DNA from: an uncultured Anaerolineae bacterium
GTDB lineage: Bacteria; Chloroflexota; Anaerolineae; Promineifilales; Promineifilaceae
Direction: 5' to 3'
Assembly (NCBI GenBank): GCA_937943625.1
Contig: CALEAD010000045.1
Location: 1 to 57,426, forward strand
DNA length: 57,426 nt
Shown: piece after piece, positions 16,363-24,365 of the stretch
Layout: the number at the start of each line of letters is the position of its first letter
How positions within the stretch are numbered: position 1 is the stretch's first letter
The notes under the pieces: generated by a model
What the model was told of the DNA's origin: nothing
What the model saw: the letters and a program-made list of their open reading frames with translations, nothing else
Databases searched by the model: none
Made by a program: the position numbers and the translations under genes

Positions 16363-17852
16363 GTGCCACCTCCTATCAGCCAGGGCGCGCCAATTGCCAG
16401 CGTGTCTAGCAAGAAGATGCCGGCAAAGCTGAAGATGATGGCCAGCAGTGCAAGCACAAAAGCAGGCCAGGCCATCATAAGGGGCACGCGCTGCACGGTG
16501 CGCGCCATAACCTGCTCATTGAGCAGGAAGAGCGGGCCAAGGACGCGCACGATGTACACGGCTGCCAGCAGTCCCCCGGCCACAATCATAAATGCCACCA
16601 CCCAGGCGTTGTGCGGCAAAGCAGTTTCCAGCATCAGCCATTTGGCCAGGAAACCGGCGCTGGGCGGCAGGGCTACCAGGCTGACGCCTGCCAGAGAGAA
16701 GGTGGCGGTGGTCAGGGGCAGCTTGCGCATCAGCCCGGCCAGGGAGCTGATGCGGTCATCATCGGTGGCGAAGAGGATGCTGCCCGCGCTGAGGAAGGCG
16801 GCCGCTTTGGCGCAGGCGTGCGCCAGCACGAAGAAGACGATTCCGGCCAGCGGCGCGATGTCGCTGCGGTCACGCAGCAGGATGGGGAAGAGGAGGAAAA
16901 GGTAGCCAAGCTGGGCGACGGTGGAGTAGGCGATTAGCAGTTTGAGGCGCGGCTGGCGAATGGCCTGAAGTGATCCCCACACAATGGCCGCCATGCCGAG
17001 CGCGGAAAGAAGCTGCGGCGCGATGGTGTCGCCCAAGGGGTACAGGACTTCCAGCCAGAGGCGGAGTAAGATGTAGAAGGAGCCTTTGACCACCAGGGCA
17101 GAGAGCAGGGCGCTGACGGGCGCGGCGGCGTTGGCATGAGCGGGGGGCAGCCAGAAGTGGAGGGGGAAAAGAGCGGTTTTCATCGCCAGGCCAACGGTGA
17201 TCAGGGCGGCGGCGGCGGCCAGGGCTGGGGTGGGGGCAACGGCCGTTCCCAACTCGCGAATGTCTAATGAGCCAAACGCCCCGTAGAGAAACACCACCCC
17301 CAACAGATAGAAGAGTGACCCGGACAGGCTGACCAGCAGGTAGCGCATTGCCGCCTTCAGGACGGCCGGTTTGCCCGCCAGGGCTGTCAGGGCGACGGCA
17401 GAAAAGCCCATCAGTTCCAGTGTCACGTACAGGTTAAAGACGTCGCCGGAGAGAAAGAGGGCGTTGAGCGCTGCCCAGAGGAAGAGCCAGAGCGGCCAGA
17501 AATAGCGGTATTGGTGGGCGTAGGCGTCGCCGCCGCCGGGCGGGCGGAAGTAGCTGTGGGCGTAGAGGGTGATAACCAGGCCGATCACGGCCGTTACCAG
17601 CAGCATCAGCAGCGCCAGCCCATCCAGCGCCAGGTCAATACCCAACGGCGCGCCCCAGCCGCCAACGGTGTGCCGCACCGCCCTCCCGTTTTGCCGCAGC
17701 AAATGCGCCAGGAAGAAGGTGACAACGGCCGTGCCCACGCCCCCACCCAACGCAAAGGGAAAGGCCAGGCGTGGCAGCAAAAACGCGCCCACCGCCGCCA
17801 GCAGCGGCAGCACAATCACAAAAGGAATCCAGAATACGATGTCGGCGACCAT
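16359..17852 (-). CDS. mnhD: Mrp antiporter subunit D (MnhD/MrpD)
   Basis: A 497-residue NuoN/MrpD-type membrane subunit. The helix-5 glutamate is in YVTLELMGFSAVAL, the helix-7 lysine in GLAMKTALFPLHFWLPP, another lysine in SALVVKGSFYI, and a C-terminal channel lysine in AHACAKAAAFLSAG. The start is ATG 17852, 1 nt after the MnhC stop. A longer ORF to 18026 would read an Arg/Pro/Trp-rich shadow of the MnhC frame. Together with the A-, B- and C-type subunits it forms the ion-translocating core. Confidence 0.92.
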   Translation of the reverse strand: MVADIVFWIPFVIVLPLLAAVGAFLLPRLAFPFALGGGVGTAVVTFFLAHLLRQNGRAVRHTVGGWGAPLGIDLALDGLALLMLLVTAVIGLVITLYAHSYFRPPGGGDAYAHQYRYFWPLWLFLWAALNALFLSGDVFNLYVTLELMGFSAVALTALAGKPAVLKAAMRYLLVSLSGSLFYLLGVVFLYGAFGSLDIRELGTAVAPTPALAAAAALITVGLAMKTALFPLHFWLPPAHANAAAPVSALLSALVVKGSFYILLRLWLEVLYPLGDTIAPQLLSALGMAAIVWGSLQAIRQPRLKLLIAYSTVAQLGYLFLLFPILLRDRSDIAPLAGIVFFVLAHACAKAAAFLSAGSILFATDDDRISSLAGLMRKLPLTTATFSLAGVSLVALPPSAGFLAKWLMLETALPHNAWVVAFMIVAGGLLAAVYIVRVLGPLFLLNEQVMARTVQRVPLMMAWPAFVLALLAIIFSFAGIFLLDTLAIGAPWLIGGGT

Positions 17853-17853
17853 G

Positions 17854-18165
17854 CTATTTCTCTTCGTCCGGGGTGAGTTGAGTGATGCCGGTGCGGGTGC
17901 TGATCTGGGTCGCCAGGGCCAGGGCCAGACCGGTGGCGCAGACCGCCACGACGATGCCGGTGATGACCAGAGCGTGCGGGACGGGATCGGCCGTTTGCTC
18001 CGGCCCGCGATAAGCAATGGCCACAAAGCTCATGAAGACCCCCGTGCCCATGATGTTCATCCCCATGATCTTGCGCAGCAGATGCGGGTAGGCCACCAGG
18101 GCGTAGAAGCCCAGGCCAAACAGAGCAACGCCGGCAATGGCGTACAGCGTGGCGGAGGGCAGCAT
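17854..18165 (-). CDS. mnhC: Mrp antiporter subunit C (NuoK-like)
   Basis: A 103-residue three-helix protein of the MnhC/NuoK family: ATLYAIAGVALFGLGFYAL, then LLRKIMGMNIMGTGVFMSFVA, then HALVITGIVVAVCATGLALAL, with the conserved ALVITGIVV motif. In NuoK-type subunits the helices line a proton path. Its start overlaps the MnhB stop by 1 nt. Confidence 0.93.
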   Translation of the reverse strand: MLPSATLYAIAGVALFGLGFYALVAYPHLLRKIMGMNIMGTGVFMSFVAIAYRGPEQTADPVPHALVITGIVVAVCATGLALALATQISTRTGITQLTPDEEK

Positions 18166-18860
18166 CAGGCGTCACCTCGTGTTGGGATACCGCCAATGAA
18201 CAGCAGCGTCAGGGTCACGCCAATGGAGATGACGGCGGCGCTCTCCACCAGCAAAATCAAATTCTTCGCCTGCTCCGGCGGGTAGGCCAGCAGCAGCCCG
18301 CCGGGGAACATCACGGCGACGGCGACGAGCAGGAAGGCGAGTAGGCCTATGACCAGCGCCGGGCGCAGCAGGCGGCGAAACCAGGCGGGGGGCAGCCAGA
18401 CGGCCGCCGCCACCCAGAGAACGCCCAACCCGCCCAGGACTGCGCCCCCCTGGAAGGCGCCGCCAGGAAGGTCAGCCCCCAACCAGAGCAAATAGCCGCC
18501 CACGATAACCATCAGCGGCAACACCAGGCGGACAAAGGTGGCCAGCACCGGAGTGTCCGGCAGTTTGATCCAGACGCGAGCCTGCCGCGCCATAGACCAG
18601 ATGGCGATAATTGCCAGCAGCAGCACGGCCACTTCGAGCAGGGTGTCGTAGCCGCGGAAATTGAGGAGAACGGCCGTTACCGGGTTCAGCACCTCACTCT
18701 CCGGCGTGCGACTCAGCGCCGTCTCTGCCAGGCGGGGGGTATTGGCCGGCAATGTCAGCAGCGCCGCCGACAGGCCGCCCACCAGCGCCACAGTCAGGCC
18801 CAACACCAGCCCCCGGCCTCGATTGAGCGTTACGTCGTCGCCACGATCAGGTTTAGCCAA
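18165..18860 (-). CDS. mnhB: Mrp subunit B with N-terminal MbhE-like segment
   Basis: A 231-residue membrane protein with two parts. Residues about 10-95 contain NPVTAVLLNFRGYDTLLEVA, the signature found in archaeal MbhE and in the C-terminal extension of MrpA. Residues about 100-225 form an MnhB domain with GGYLLWLGADLPGGAFQGGA. In classical Mrp operons the first segment belongs to MrpA. Here it is fused to MrpB, leaving MrpA split. Overlaps with both neighbours indicate translational coupling. Confidence 0.88.
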   Translation of the reverse strand: MAKPDRGDDVTLNRGRGLVLGLTVALVGGLSAALLTLPANTPRLAETALSRTPESEVLNPVTAVLLNFRGYDTLLEVAVLLLAIIAIWSMARQARVWIKLPDTPVLATFVRLVLPLMVIVGGYLLWLGADLPGGAFQGGAVLGGLGVLWVAAAVWLPPAWFRRLLRPALVIGLLAFLLVAVAVMFPGGLLLAYPPEQAKNLILLVESAAVISIGVTLTLLFIGGIPTRGDA

Positions 18861-19134
18861 CGTCCCCCTCCTTTTTGCTTGCTTCAGCGCGCGCCTGCGC
18901 CCGGCGCATCGCGCTCAGGCTGGAGAGCAGCAGCGCCCCCGTCAGACCAGAGCCGACCGCCGCTTCGGCCATCGCCACGTCTGGCGCTTGTAGCCGCACC
19001 CAGGCCAGGGCCACCAGCAGCCCAAAAGCAATGAAGATGACAACCCCGTGCAGCAAATCGGCTGTGGTCAGGGCAAACCAGGCGCTAATAAGCAGCACAA
19101 TCACCAGCAGCAGATCAAGCCCAAGCAAGATCAC
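18853..19134 (-). CDS. DUF4040 (MbhD-like) antiporter subunit
   Basis: A 93-residue three-helix protein: LLLVIVLLISAWFAL, LLHGVVIFIAFGLLVALAWV, then LQAPDVAMAEAAVGSGLTGALLL. The APDVAMAEAAVG motif is diagnostic of DUF4040/MbhD, which corresponds to the C-terminal part of MrpA. The start is the GTG at 19134, which overlaps the MnhG stop as GTGA. A longer ORF to 19227 would read through the MnhG frame. Confidence 0.88.
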   Translation of the reverse strand: MILLGLDLLLVIVLLISAWFALTTADLLHGVVIFIAFGLLVALAWVRLQAPDVAMAEAAVGSGLTGALLLSSLSAMRRAQARAEASKKEGDVG

Positions 19135-19436
19135 GATGCCTTCTCCCAGGGCTGCTGCCCTTGCTCCAGGGCGCTGCGACCAATAAGATGGGCAATTGTA
19201 GCGCTGGCAAACATCACCAATCCCCAAATCAGGCCCAGTTTGACAAGCTGCATTAAGTTATCTATCTGGAAAGCCGCGCCCAGCGCGATCAGCCCCAGCC
19301 CCAGGTTGTCTGCTTTGGTCAGCGCGTGCAGGCGAGTGAACACATCCGGCAGGCGTAGCAAACCCACTGTCCCCGCCAGGAAAAAGAAGCTACCAGCAAT
19401 GATGAGCAAAGTCGTTGCGATGTCGTTCCAGTTCAT
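19131..19436 (-). CDS. mnhG: Mrp antiporter subunit G
   Basis: A 101-residue, three-helix MnhG/PhaG protein: LLIIAGSFFFLAGTVGLLRLPDVFTRLHALTKADNLG contains the conserved GLLRLPDVFTRLHA motif of the family. It overlaps the MnhF stop by 4 nt at its start and is overlapped at its end by the DUF4040 gene. Confidence 0.95.
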   Translation of the reverse strand: MNWNDIATTLLIIAGSFFFLAGTVGLLRLPDVFTRLHALTKADNLGLGLIALGAAFQIDNLMQLVKLGLIWGLVMFASATIAHLIGRSALEQGQQPWEKAS

Positions 19437-19741
19437 TTTTCTTTAGCTGCTACTTTTGTGCTTTCAGGATCAGTCGCCCCCTGTTTATACCAGGCCTGGC
19501 CGTAGCGAGTGAAGGTGACGCCGAGAATCCCGGCCAGCAGGGCAAAAATCAGGGCCAGGTCCTGGAACGCTTTGTTCCCCGTTTGCAGGGAAAAGAGGAT
19601 CAAGATGGCTGTGCCGGTTGTGCCGAAAAGTTGGACCGCCAGCAGGCGATCGGCCGTTGTCGGGCCACGCAGCACGCGGGCCATTCCGGCAACGATGTTG
19701 AGCATCAGAAACAAAGCAGCAAGCTGGTAGATCAGCATCAT
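19433..19741 (-). CDS. mnhF: Mrp antiporter subunit F
   Basis: A 102-residue three-helix MnhF/PhaF protein with the family motif VLRGPTTADRLLAVQLFGT and a second helix TGTAILILFSLQTG. Its start overlaps the MnhE stop by 4 nt, continuing the coupled operon. Confidence 0.95.
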   Translation of the reverse strand: MMLIYQLAALFLMLNIVAGMARVLRGPTTADRLLAVQLFGTTGTAILILFSLQTGNKAFQDLALIFALLAGILGVTFTRYGQAWYKQGATDPESTKVAAKEK

Positions 19742-20256
19742 GGCGCCTCCGTCAGTTCGTGGCGGTAGACTGTGGCGATGCGTGCCTCAATGCGGCGCAG
19801 GCTGTCGTGAATGGGCATCGCCGTATCCAGCGCATGGATCACCAGTTCGTCCCCTTCCAGGTTGGCGCAAAAAGTGCCGGGCAGCAGGCTGGTGACGGCA
19901 GCCAGCAGCACGCGGCTACTATCGGCCGGCAGGCGTAGCGGATAGCGCAGCAGGTCGGGTTGCAGCGGCATTTGTGGCCGGAACACGCGGCTGGCCACAT
20001 CTACGCTGCTCAGCAGCGACTCGCGCAAGAAGTAAAGGGCGAAGCGCAATAAACCGGAGAGGCTAAACCGCCAGCCAAGCCGCGGCAAGATAGCGACGCT
20101 GAGCAGGGTGGCCAGGACGACGACCGGTGCGCCCAGCGTCCAGGCGGCATTATCGCCTTCGTTGAGCGCCCACCAGAGTGCGGCAAATAGTGCGGCGCGA
20201 ATGGCAACGTCCAGGTAATTGAAAGGATGTTTTTTGGCAAATTTTTTACTCATCAT
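19738..20256 (-). CDS. mnhE: Mrp antiporter subunit E
   Basis: A 172-residue MnhE protein: two N-terminal helices (about 20-60), a third near LLRFALYFLRESLLSSVDVA, and a cytoplasmic domain with LLAAVTSLLPGTFCANLEGDELVIHALD. The TSLTPGT-like motif (TSLLPGT) is characteristic. It is the first gene of the operon, so the promoter should lie in 20257-20790. E-first order resembles archaeal mbh clusters, where MbhA is the MnhE homologue. Confidence 0.94.
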   Translation of the reverse strand: MMSKKFAKKHPFNYLDVAIRAALFAALWWALNEGDNAAWTLGAPVVVLATLLSVAILPRLGWRFSLSGLLRFALYFLRESLLSSVDVASRVFRPQMPLQPDLLRYPLRLPADSSRVLLAAVTSLLPGTFCANLEGDELVIHALDTAMPIHDSLRRIEARIATVYRHELTEAP

Positions 20257-20749
20257 GTGCCTTTGGATTCGCGCCTTATGGACAGGCTTCCTGCCTGGGC
20301 GTCTGCACGAATTATCTGCTGGTCAGTGCAGACCAACTATCGGGTCATGGCATAAAGAACAACGGGTAAGGCGAGTCTACCCCCGTTAGCTGGGGACAAA
20401 TTGTCAATTCTAACTTTGCCTGACTACTTTTTAAAAGGGGAGCGATTGTGGTTGACGGCCGTTTTGCGCAAAAATTTTGCTACCGAACCAACGTTATTTT
20501 AACCAGGACTGTAGGGCAGGCAAGCGTCCTCCCTCTTGATCAGGGGCTTATATTAATCTTTTAATCTCAGCAATGCGCAATTTGGGCACGGTTCGCAAGG
20601 TTGCGTTGACTGCTGACGGCCAACCGCTGATAGCCGACTGCTAACCGCTCGATTGCGGAGGGCCGTTGCGATCTGCCGTCAATGACCCGCGATCAAATCA
20701 ATGCGCAAAATTTAAGAATAGCTGCTTTAATCTCTCTATGGTTGTTTCT
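20257..20749. other. Intergenic region upstream of Mrp operon and padR
   Basis: No gene. It contains the inverted repeat GTCTGCAC / GTGCAGAC (20301-20333), an ACGGCCGT copy near 20457, and a stretch of the dispersed GTC-repeat family (about 20606-20690). It must include the Mrp operon promoter; I could not pick a convincing -10/-35 pair on the minus strand. Confidence 0.5.
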
Positions 20750-20789
20750 GAATAGTCGGTATTGACTATTCGATTTTAGGCGTTATAAT
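20750..20789 (+). promoter_or_regulatory. Promoter with dyad operator for padR
   Basis: TTGACT (20762-20767), 16-nt spacer, TATAAT (20784-20789). A perfect dyad GAATAGTC-N6-GACTATTC (20750-20771) overlaps the -35 box. This is a position where a PadR repressor could block its own promoter. The -10 box ends 7 nt before ATG 20797, so the transcript is probably leaderless. Confidence 0.7.
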
Positions 20790-20796
20790 CATGTCT

Positions 20797-21312
20797 ATGG
20801 AGCGCGAACTTCTTTTACTTGGCCTCTTGCAGCAGCAAGATATGCACGGCTACCAGCTGCACGAATTCATCGAGCGATACATGCAAAGCTGCGTTGACCT
20901 TAAAAAGTCAACGGCTTATTACCTGCTCGATAAGCTGGCCAAAGAGGGTCTTATCCTCAGCAGCGAGGAGCGAGAGGGCAATCGTCCCCCGCGCCAGGTT
21001 TACAAATTAACTCCGGCCGGCCAGGCGCATTTTCTTAACCTGTTGCGGCAAAATCTGGCTACCCACCTACCGGCGCGCTTCCCAGGGGACATAGGTCTTG
21101 CCTTTGCCGATAGCCTGCCGCTGCCAGAAATACACGCCCTACTGCAGACTCGCCGGAGTGCGCTGGCCGAGGCTTTGGCTGCCGCGGAGCAGACGCCACC
21201 ACACACCGGGTCGTTACAATTGCTGATTGAGCACCAGATCGCTCATTTGCAGTCAGAGCTGGCCTGGCTGGATGGGGTGATTGACCGGTTGGGACATACG
21301 AAACCGGGGTAA
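20797..21312 (+). CDS. PadR-family transcriptional regulator
   Basis: A 171-residue regulator. The N-terminal winged helix (about 1-85) has the PadR pattern LLGLLQQQDMHGYQLHEFI, the recognition segment KKSTAYYLLDKLAKEGLI, and a wing ending in VYKLTPAGQAHF. The C-terminal half is helical and suits the PadR dimerisation region. I chose ATG 20797 because the TATAAT box ends 7 nt before it; ATG 20791 would fall before the expected transcript start. There is no Shine-Dalgarno. Possible targets are itself, the Mrp operon on the other side, or the membrane protein downstream. Confidence 0.88.
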   Translation: MERELLLLGLLQQQDMHGYQLHEFIERYMQSCVDLKKSTAYYLLDKLAKEGLILSSEEREGNRPPRQVYKLTPAGQAHFLNLLRQNLATHLPARFPGDIGLAFADSLPLPEIHALLQTRRSALAEALAAAEQTPPHTGSLQLLIEHQIAHLQSELAWLDGVIDRLGHTKPG

Positions 21313-21316
21313 GTAG

Positions 21317-21344
21317 GTGTAGCGCCTGGCAAGTCACGCTACAC
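21317..21344. repeat. Stem-loop GTGTAGCG / CGCTACAC
   Basis: Perfect 8-bp arms with a 12-nt loop, 5 nt after the padR stop. The arms resemble the GTAGCGCGATTT hairpin at 31831-31860, so this is probably a degenerate member of that REP-like family acting as a terminator. Confidence 0.5.
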
Positions 21345-21417
21345 GGGCAGCCGACAAAACGCCAGTGTCCAGTAAATCACATTGGGAGCTAAAGTCAACT
21401 TCAGCAAAAAGGAGATA

Positions 21418-21912
21418 ATGTCAGCCATGTATTCGAGCGTACTTGCTTTTCATAACCTGATCCGTTGGGTTGTTCTTGTTGCTGGTGTCATTGCTGTGAT
21501 CCGGGCGATAACTGCCTGGACAGGCAAACGAGCATGGGACACTCAGGATAAACGGATAGGGCTTTTGTTTACAGTGGCATTAGATGTGCAAATCCTATTG
21601 GGGTTACTGCTGTACGGCGTGTTTAGCCCAATTACCACGCACGCATTTGCTAATTTTGGCGCCGCAATGGGAGATGCCACCTTGCGATTTTGGCTGGTTG
21701 AACATTTATCCATTATGCTGGTAGCGGCGGGTCTGGCACACACAGGCCAGACTCTGAGCAAAAAGGCAACTTCTCATCAGGCCAGTCATCAACGTGCAGC
21801 GATTTTCTTTGGGTTAGCCCTGGTCACAATTTTGGCAGGCATTCCCTGGTTCCGCTCACTCTTGCCGCAATTTTTGGAATTACCTGGGATATTAACTGGT
21901 TTGCTGGCTTAA
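21418..21912 (+). CDS. Uncharacterised membrane protein, cytochrome b-like histidines
   Basis: A 164-residue protein with four or five membrane helices. Conserved-looking features are FHNLIRWVVLV near the N-terminus, DVQILLGLLLYGVFSP, RFWLVEHLSIMLVA and LAHTGQTLSKK. Histidines lie within or next to helices 1, 3 and 4, which is compatible with haem binding, but this is only a suggestion. An AAAAAGGAG site lies 3 nt before ATG 21418; ATG 21427 would be 12 nt away, so the start is uncertain. I do not know the function. Confidence 0.65.
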   Translation: MSAMYSSVLAFHNLIRWVVLVAGVIAVIRAITAWTGKRAWDTQDKRIGLLFTVALDVQILLGLLLYGVFSPITTHAFANFGAAMGDATLRFWLVEHLSIMLVAAGLAHTGQTLSKKATSHQASHQRAAIFFGLALVTILAGIPWFRSLLPQFLELPGILTGLLA

Positions 21913-21968
21913 ACTGATAGGGCATTGTTCATGACGCCCTGAAGGGGCGGCTTGCATTTTTTAACTGC

Positions 21969-22035
21969 CGCCGGCTGACTGCAGACCGCTATCTCTCGAT
22001 AAGGGCGGTTGCCCGTCGGTGGTCTGCGGTTAAAT
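21969..22035 (+). repeat. Dispersed GACCGC/GGTCTGCGG repeat
   Basis: A copy of the intergenic repeat with a left part CTGACTGCAGACCGC and a right part GTCGGTGGTCTGCGG facing each other around about 30 nt. It precedes the MFS gene. Confidence 0.6.
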
Positions 22036-22088
22036 TTACGAGGGTGTTTTGAGCCAGGCCACTGATAGATATGGGGGTTAAAACAGCC

Positions 22089-23489
22089 ATGGAAAACAAA
22101 ATTAAAATTACAGAAGCAACATCTACAGAAAAATTAGATTTCAAGCGTATTTTGCCCATTTTTGTCATTGTTCTGATTGATCTCCTGGGGCTGACGATCA
22201 TTATCCCGTTGCTGCCCCTGTATGCAGTTTCGCTCAATGCGTTGCCAGCCCTTATTGGTGTGCTGGGGGCAACTTATCCTGTGATGCAGTTCATTGGCGC
22301 CCCTATCCTGGGGCGATTGTCAGACCAATACGGCCGTAAACCGATTCTCGTCATCAGTCAGATTGGCACATTGATCGGCTTTTTGCTGCTGGGTGTGGCC
22401 AATTCCCTGCCCCTTCTCTTTTTGTCGCGCCTGATAGATGGCATTTCTGGGGCAAACATTGCTACTGCCCAGGCCGCCATTACCGATTCCACCACGGAAA
22501 AGACACGCACCCAGGGATTAGGCTTAATCGGCGCGGCGTTTGGCCTGGGGTTTATTATCGGGCCCGTGATCGCTTTTGTTGCCCTGGCGCTAACCAACAA
22601 CAATTACCATGCGCCGGCCTTTGTTGCCGCTGCGTTTTCCTTTCTCTCCATTTTGCTGACCGTTTTTTGGTTCAAGGAGACTTTGCCTGCCGGGGAACGT
22701 ACCCGTGATGGACGAAAGCCATTGTTTAGCCTGGCAGCTATGATGCAGGCGTTGCGCTACCCCACGGTGGGTGTTTTGTTGGTTCTCATGTTTGGGCAGC
22801 AGCTTGTTTTTGGGGGGTTTGAGCAATTGCTCTCTTTGTTTACCCTGAATCGGCTGGGCATGAATGCGTCGAGCAATGCCATTATTTTCGTTTACATTGG
22901 CATTATTGTGGTGGCTGTACAGGGTGGGCTAATTGGCAAGTGGAGCCGTCGCTATGGCGACCGGCGCCTGATTTACGCGGGGCTGGCGCTGCTGGTGGTG
23001 GGGCTGATTTTGCTCGGCCTGACGCCGCACCAGCCTGTGCCCTGGTATTCGCAAACGGCCGTTGCCCAGGAACTGAGCGGCAGCCGCACCCTACCCGGCG
23101 AGACCCCACCGACACAAAACATCGCCCTGGCCCTTCCTGACGAAAGTAACAAGGGGTGGGCCGGATTCATCTGGCTGGCTATTGTGGTTGTACCTGCGTC
23201 CATTGGTGGTGGCATTTTGTCGCCAGCCATCAACAGCCTGATCACCAAACGGGTGCAAAGCGACGAAACAGGTGGAATTTTGGGGATTTCTGCTTCTTTT
23301 GTCAGCGCCGCCAATGCCCTGGCGCCCCTTACCGGCGGCGCGTTGTTTCAGGCGCTTGGTGCCGGCGCCCCCTTCATTGGCGGCGGTTTGCTGGCGGCGC
23401 TGATGCTCTTTTTAGCCTGGCAACGGGTACGGCCGGGGCGCGAAGAGCATGTGACTGCCGGGCTGGCGCACGGCAGCAGCCATGTCTGA
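22089..23489 (+). CDS. MFS transporter, TetA-like
   Basis: A 466-residue major facilitator with 12 predicted helices. The MFS motif A region reads GRLSDQYGRKPILVISQ after helix 2, and GLIGAAFGLGFIIGPVIA fits motif C (antiporter motif) in helix 5. The start region LIDLLGLTIIIPLLPLY resembles TetA/Bmr drug exporters. An enlarged polar loop between helices 9 and 10 (about residues 325-365), rich in Pro/Thr/Gln, contains an in-frame ACGGCCGT copy. The start is ATG 22089; ATG 22071 is possible. The substrate is not predictable. Confidence 0.88.
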   Translation: MENKIKITEATSTEKLDFKRILPIFVIVLIDLLGLTIIIPLLPLYAVSLNALPALIGVLGATYPVMQFIGAPILGRLSDQYGRKPILVISQIGTLIGFLLLGVANSLPLLFLSRLIDGISGANIATAQAAITDSTTEKTRTQGLGLIGAAFGLGFIIGPVIAFVALALTNNNYHAPAFVAAAFSFLSILLTVFWFKETLPAGERTRDGRKPLFSLAAMMQALRYPTVGVLLVLMFGQQLVFGGFEQLLSLFTLNRLGMNASSNAIIFVYIGIIVVAVQGGLIGKWSRRYGDRRLIYAGLALLVVGLILLGLTPHQPVPWYSQTAVAQELSGSRTLPGETPPTQNIALALPDESNKGWAGFIWLAIVVVPASIGGGILSPAINSLITKRVQSDETGGILGISASFVSAANALAPLTGGALFQALGAGAPFIGGGLLAALMLFLAWQRVRPGREEHVTAGLAHGSSHV

Positions 23490-23525
23490 TTTGCTTGCAA
23501 GCCTGACCCGATCACGTCTTATTCC

Positions 23526-23623
23526 TTCTCTGGAAAGGGCGCTTTACAAATTTTTGACCGCAGACAGCCGACGGCAAACCGCCTACCACTGGCAAAATTG
23601 AGGTCGGTGGTCGGCGGTCAAAT
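23526..23623. repeat. Full-length dispersed repeat copy
   Basis: About 98 bp with outer left flank TCTGGAAAGGGCGCTTTAC, then TTGACCGCAGACAGCCGACG, and a right end GGTCGGCGGTCAA. TTGACCGC and GCGGTCAA pair exactly. It lies between convergent genes (MFS and padR), like the copy at 35223-35321 with which it shares the left flank. Confidence 0.7.
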
Positions 23624-23684
23624 GGTAAAGATCGCCTGAACCATGCCTTTTCTCGTATGATGGCATCACCCTTGCCAGTCTGGC

Positions 23685-24251
23685 TTACGGCCGTGACTCC
23701 TGTTCATCTGCCTCTGGGAGATTGGCGATCACGGCCGCACATTGGTCCAGCCACGCCAGGCGTGCGTGCTCGATAGCTATGCCCAGGTCCAGTGTCAGGC
23801 GCCACAGCGTGCGCATCCGATCCAGGGACGGATCCTCCAGCGGCGGTATTGGTATTTGCTCATAGCCGGCCAGCCGCGCTGCGTGGCCTGTCCGCTGCCC
23901 GGCCACCAGCTCTAGCAATTCCTCGTTCGTCAGCGACGCGCCGAAAAAAAGCTGTATCAGAAATGCTTCCCGATTCACCGGCAGCGGTTGCGGCGTGCGC
24001 AGCCAGCGTGCCAGCTCTGCCCGCCCGGCGTCGGTTAGATGGTATACCTTGCGATTAGGACGGCCGTCTTGCACCTCTAGCTCATAAGTCAGCCAGCCAT
24101 CTTCCTCCATCTTGCCCAGGGTACGGTAAATTTGCGACTGGTCTGCCTGCCAGAAATGGGCGACGGACTGGTCGAACGCTTGCGTTTTCAACTCGTACCC
24201 CGTCATCGGCATCACCGACAAAATACCCAGAATGGCGTGGTGTAATGACAT
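23685..24251 (-). CDS. PadR-family regulator (second)
   Basis: A 188-residue PadR regulator: LHHAILGILSVMPMTGYELK, then QADQSQIYRTLGKMEEDGWL as the recognition helix and wing, and KVYHLTDAGRAELARWL. The C-terminal Vir_reg-like helices (about 95-185) include REAFLIQLFFGASLT. A GGAGAG site precedes the ATG. It is divergent from the PNPOx-like gene at 24366. A dyad flanking the divergent -10 region suggests it controls that operon. Confidence 0.92.
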   Translation of the reverse strand: MSLHHAILGILSVMPMTGYELKTQAFDQSVAHFWQADQSQIYRTLGKMEEDGWLTYELEVQDGRPNRKVYHLTDAGRAELARWLRTPQPLPVNREAFLIQLFFGASLTNEELLELVAGQRTGHAARLAGYEQIPIPPLEDPSLDRMRTLWRLTLDLGIAIEHARLAWLDQCAAVIANLPEADEQESRP

Positions 24252-24286
24252 CGTGTTTCTCTCCGTTGATCAATTAAATTCCTATC

Positions 24287-24330
24287 TTGACAATTGTATA
24301 TGATAAGTATAATATATGCAATATCATATA
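24287..24330 (+). promoter_or_regulatory. Promoter with TATATGATA dyad (PadR operator candidate)
   Basis: TTGACA (24287-24292) and TATAAT (24308-24313), 15 nt apart. The perfect dyad TATATGATA (24297-24305) / TATCATATA (24322-24330) surrounds the -10 box. It lies between divergent padR and the PNPOx-like gene. Confidence 0.65.
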
Positions 24331-24365
24331 TAAAACAAATCAAATACAAAAAAGGAACAAGTCTC

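Noticed and set aside
15907..16905. 332-codon plus-strand ORF across two Mrp genes
   Set aside because: Antisense to both NuoM- and NuoN-like subunits, low-complexity charged sequence, no ribosome-binding site.
20606..20690. Possible structured RNA in the GTC-rich repeat
   Set aside because: It matches the dispersed intergenic repeat family, so a dedicated RNA gene is not needed to explain it.
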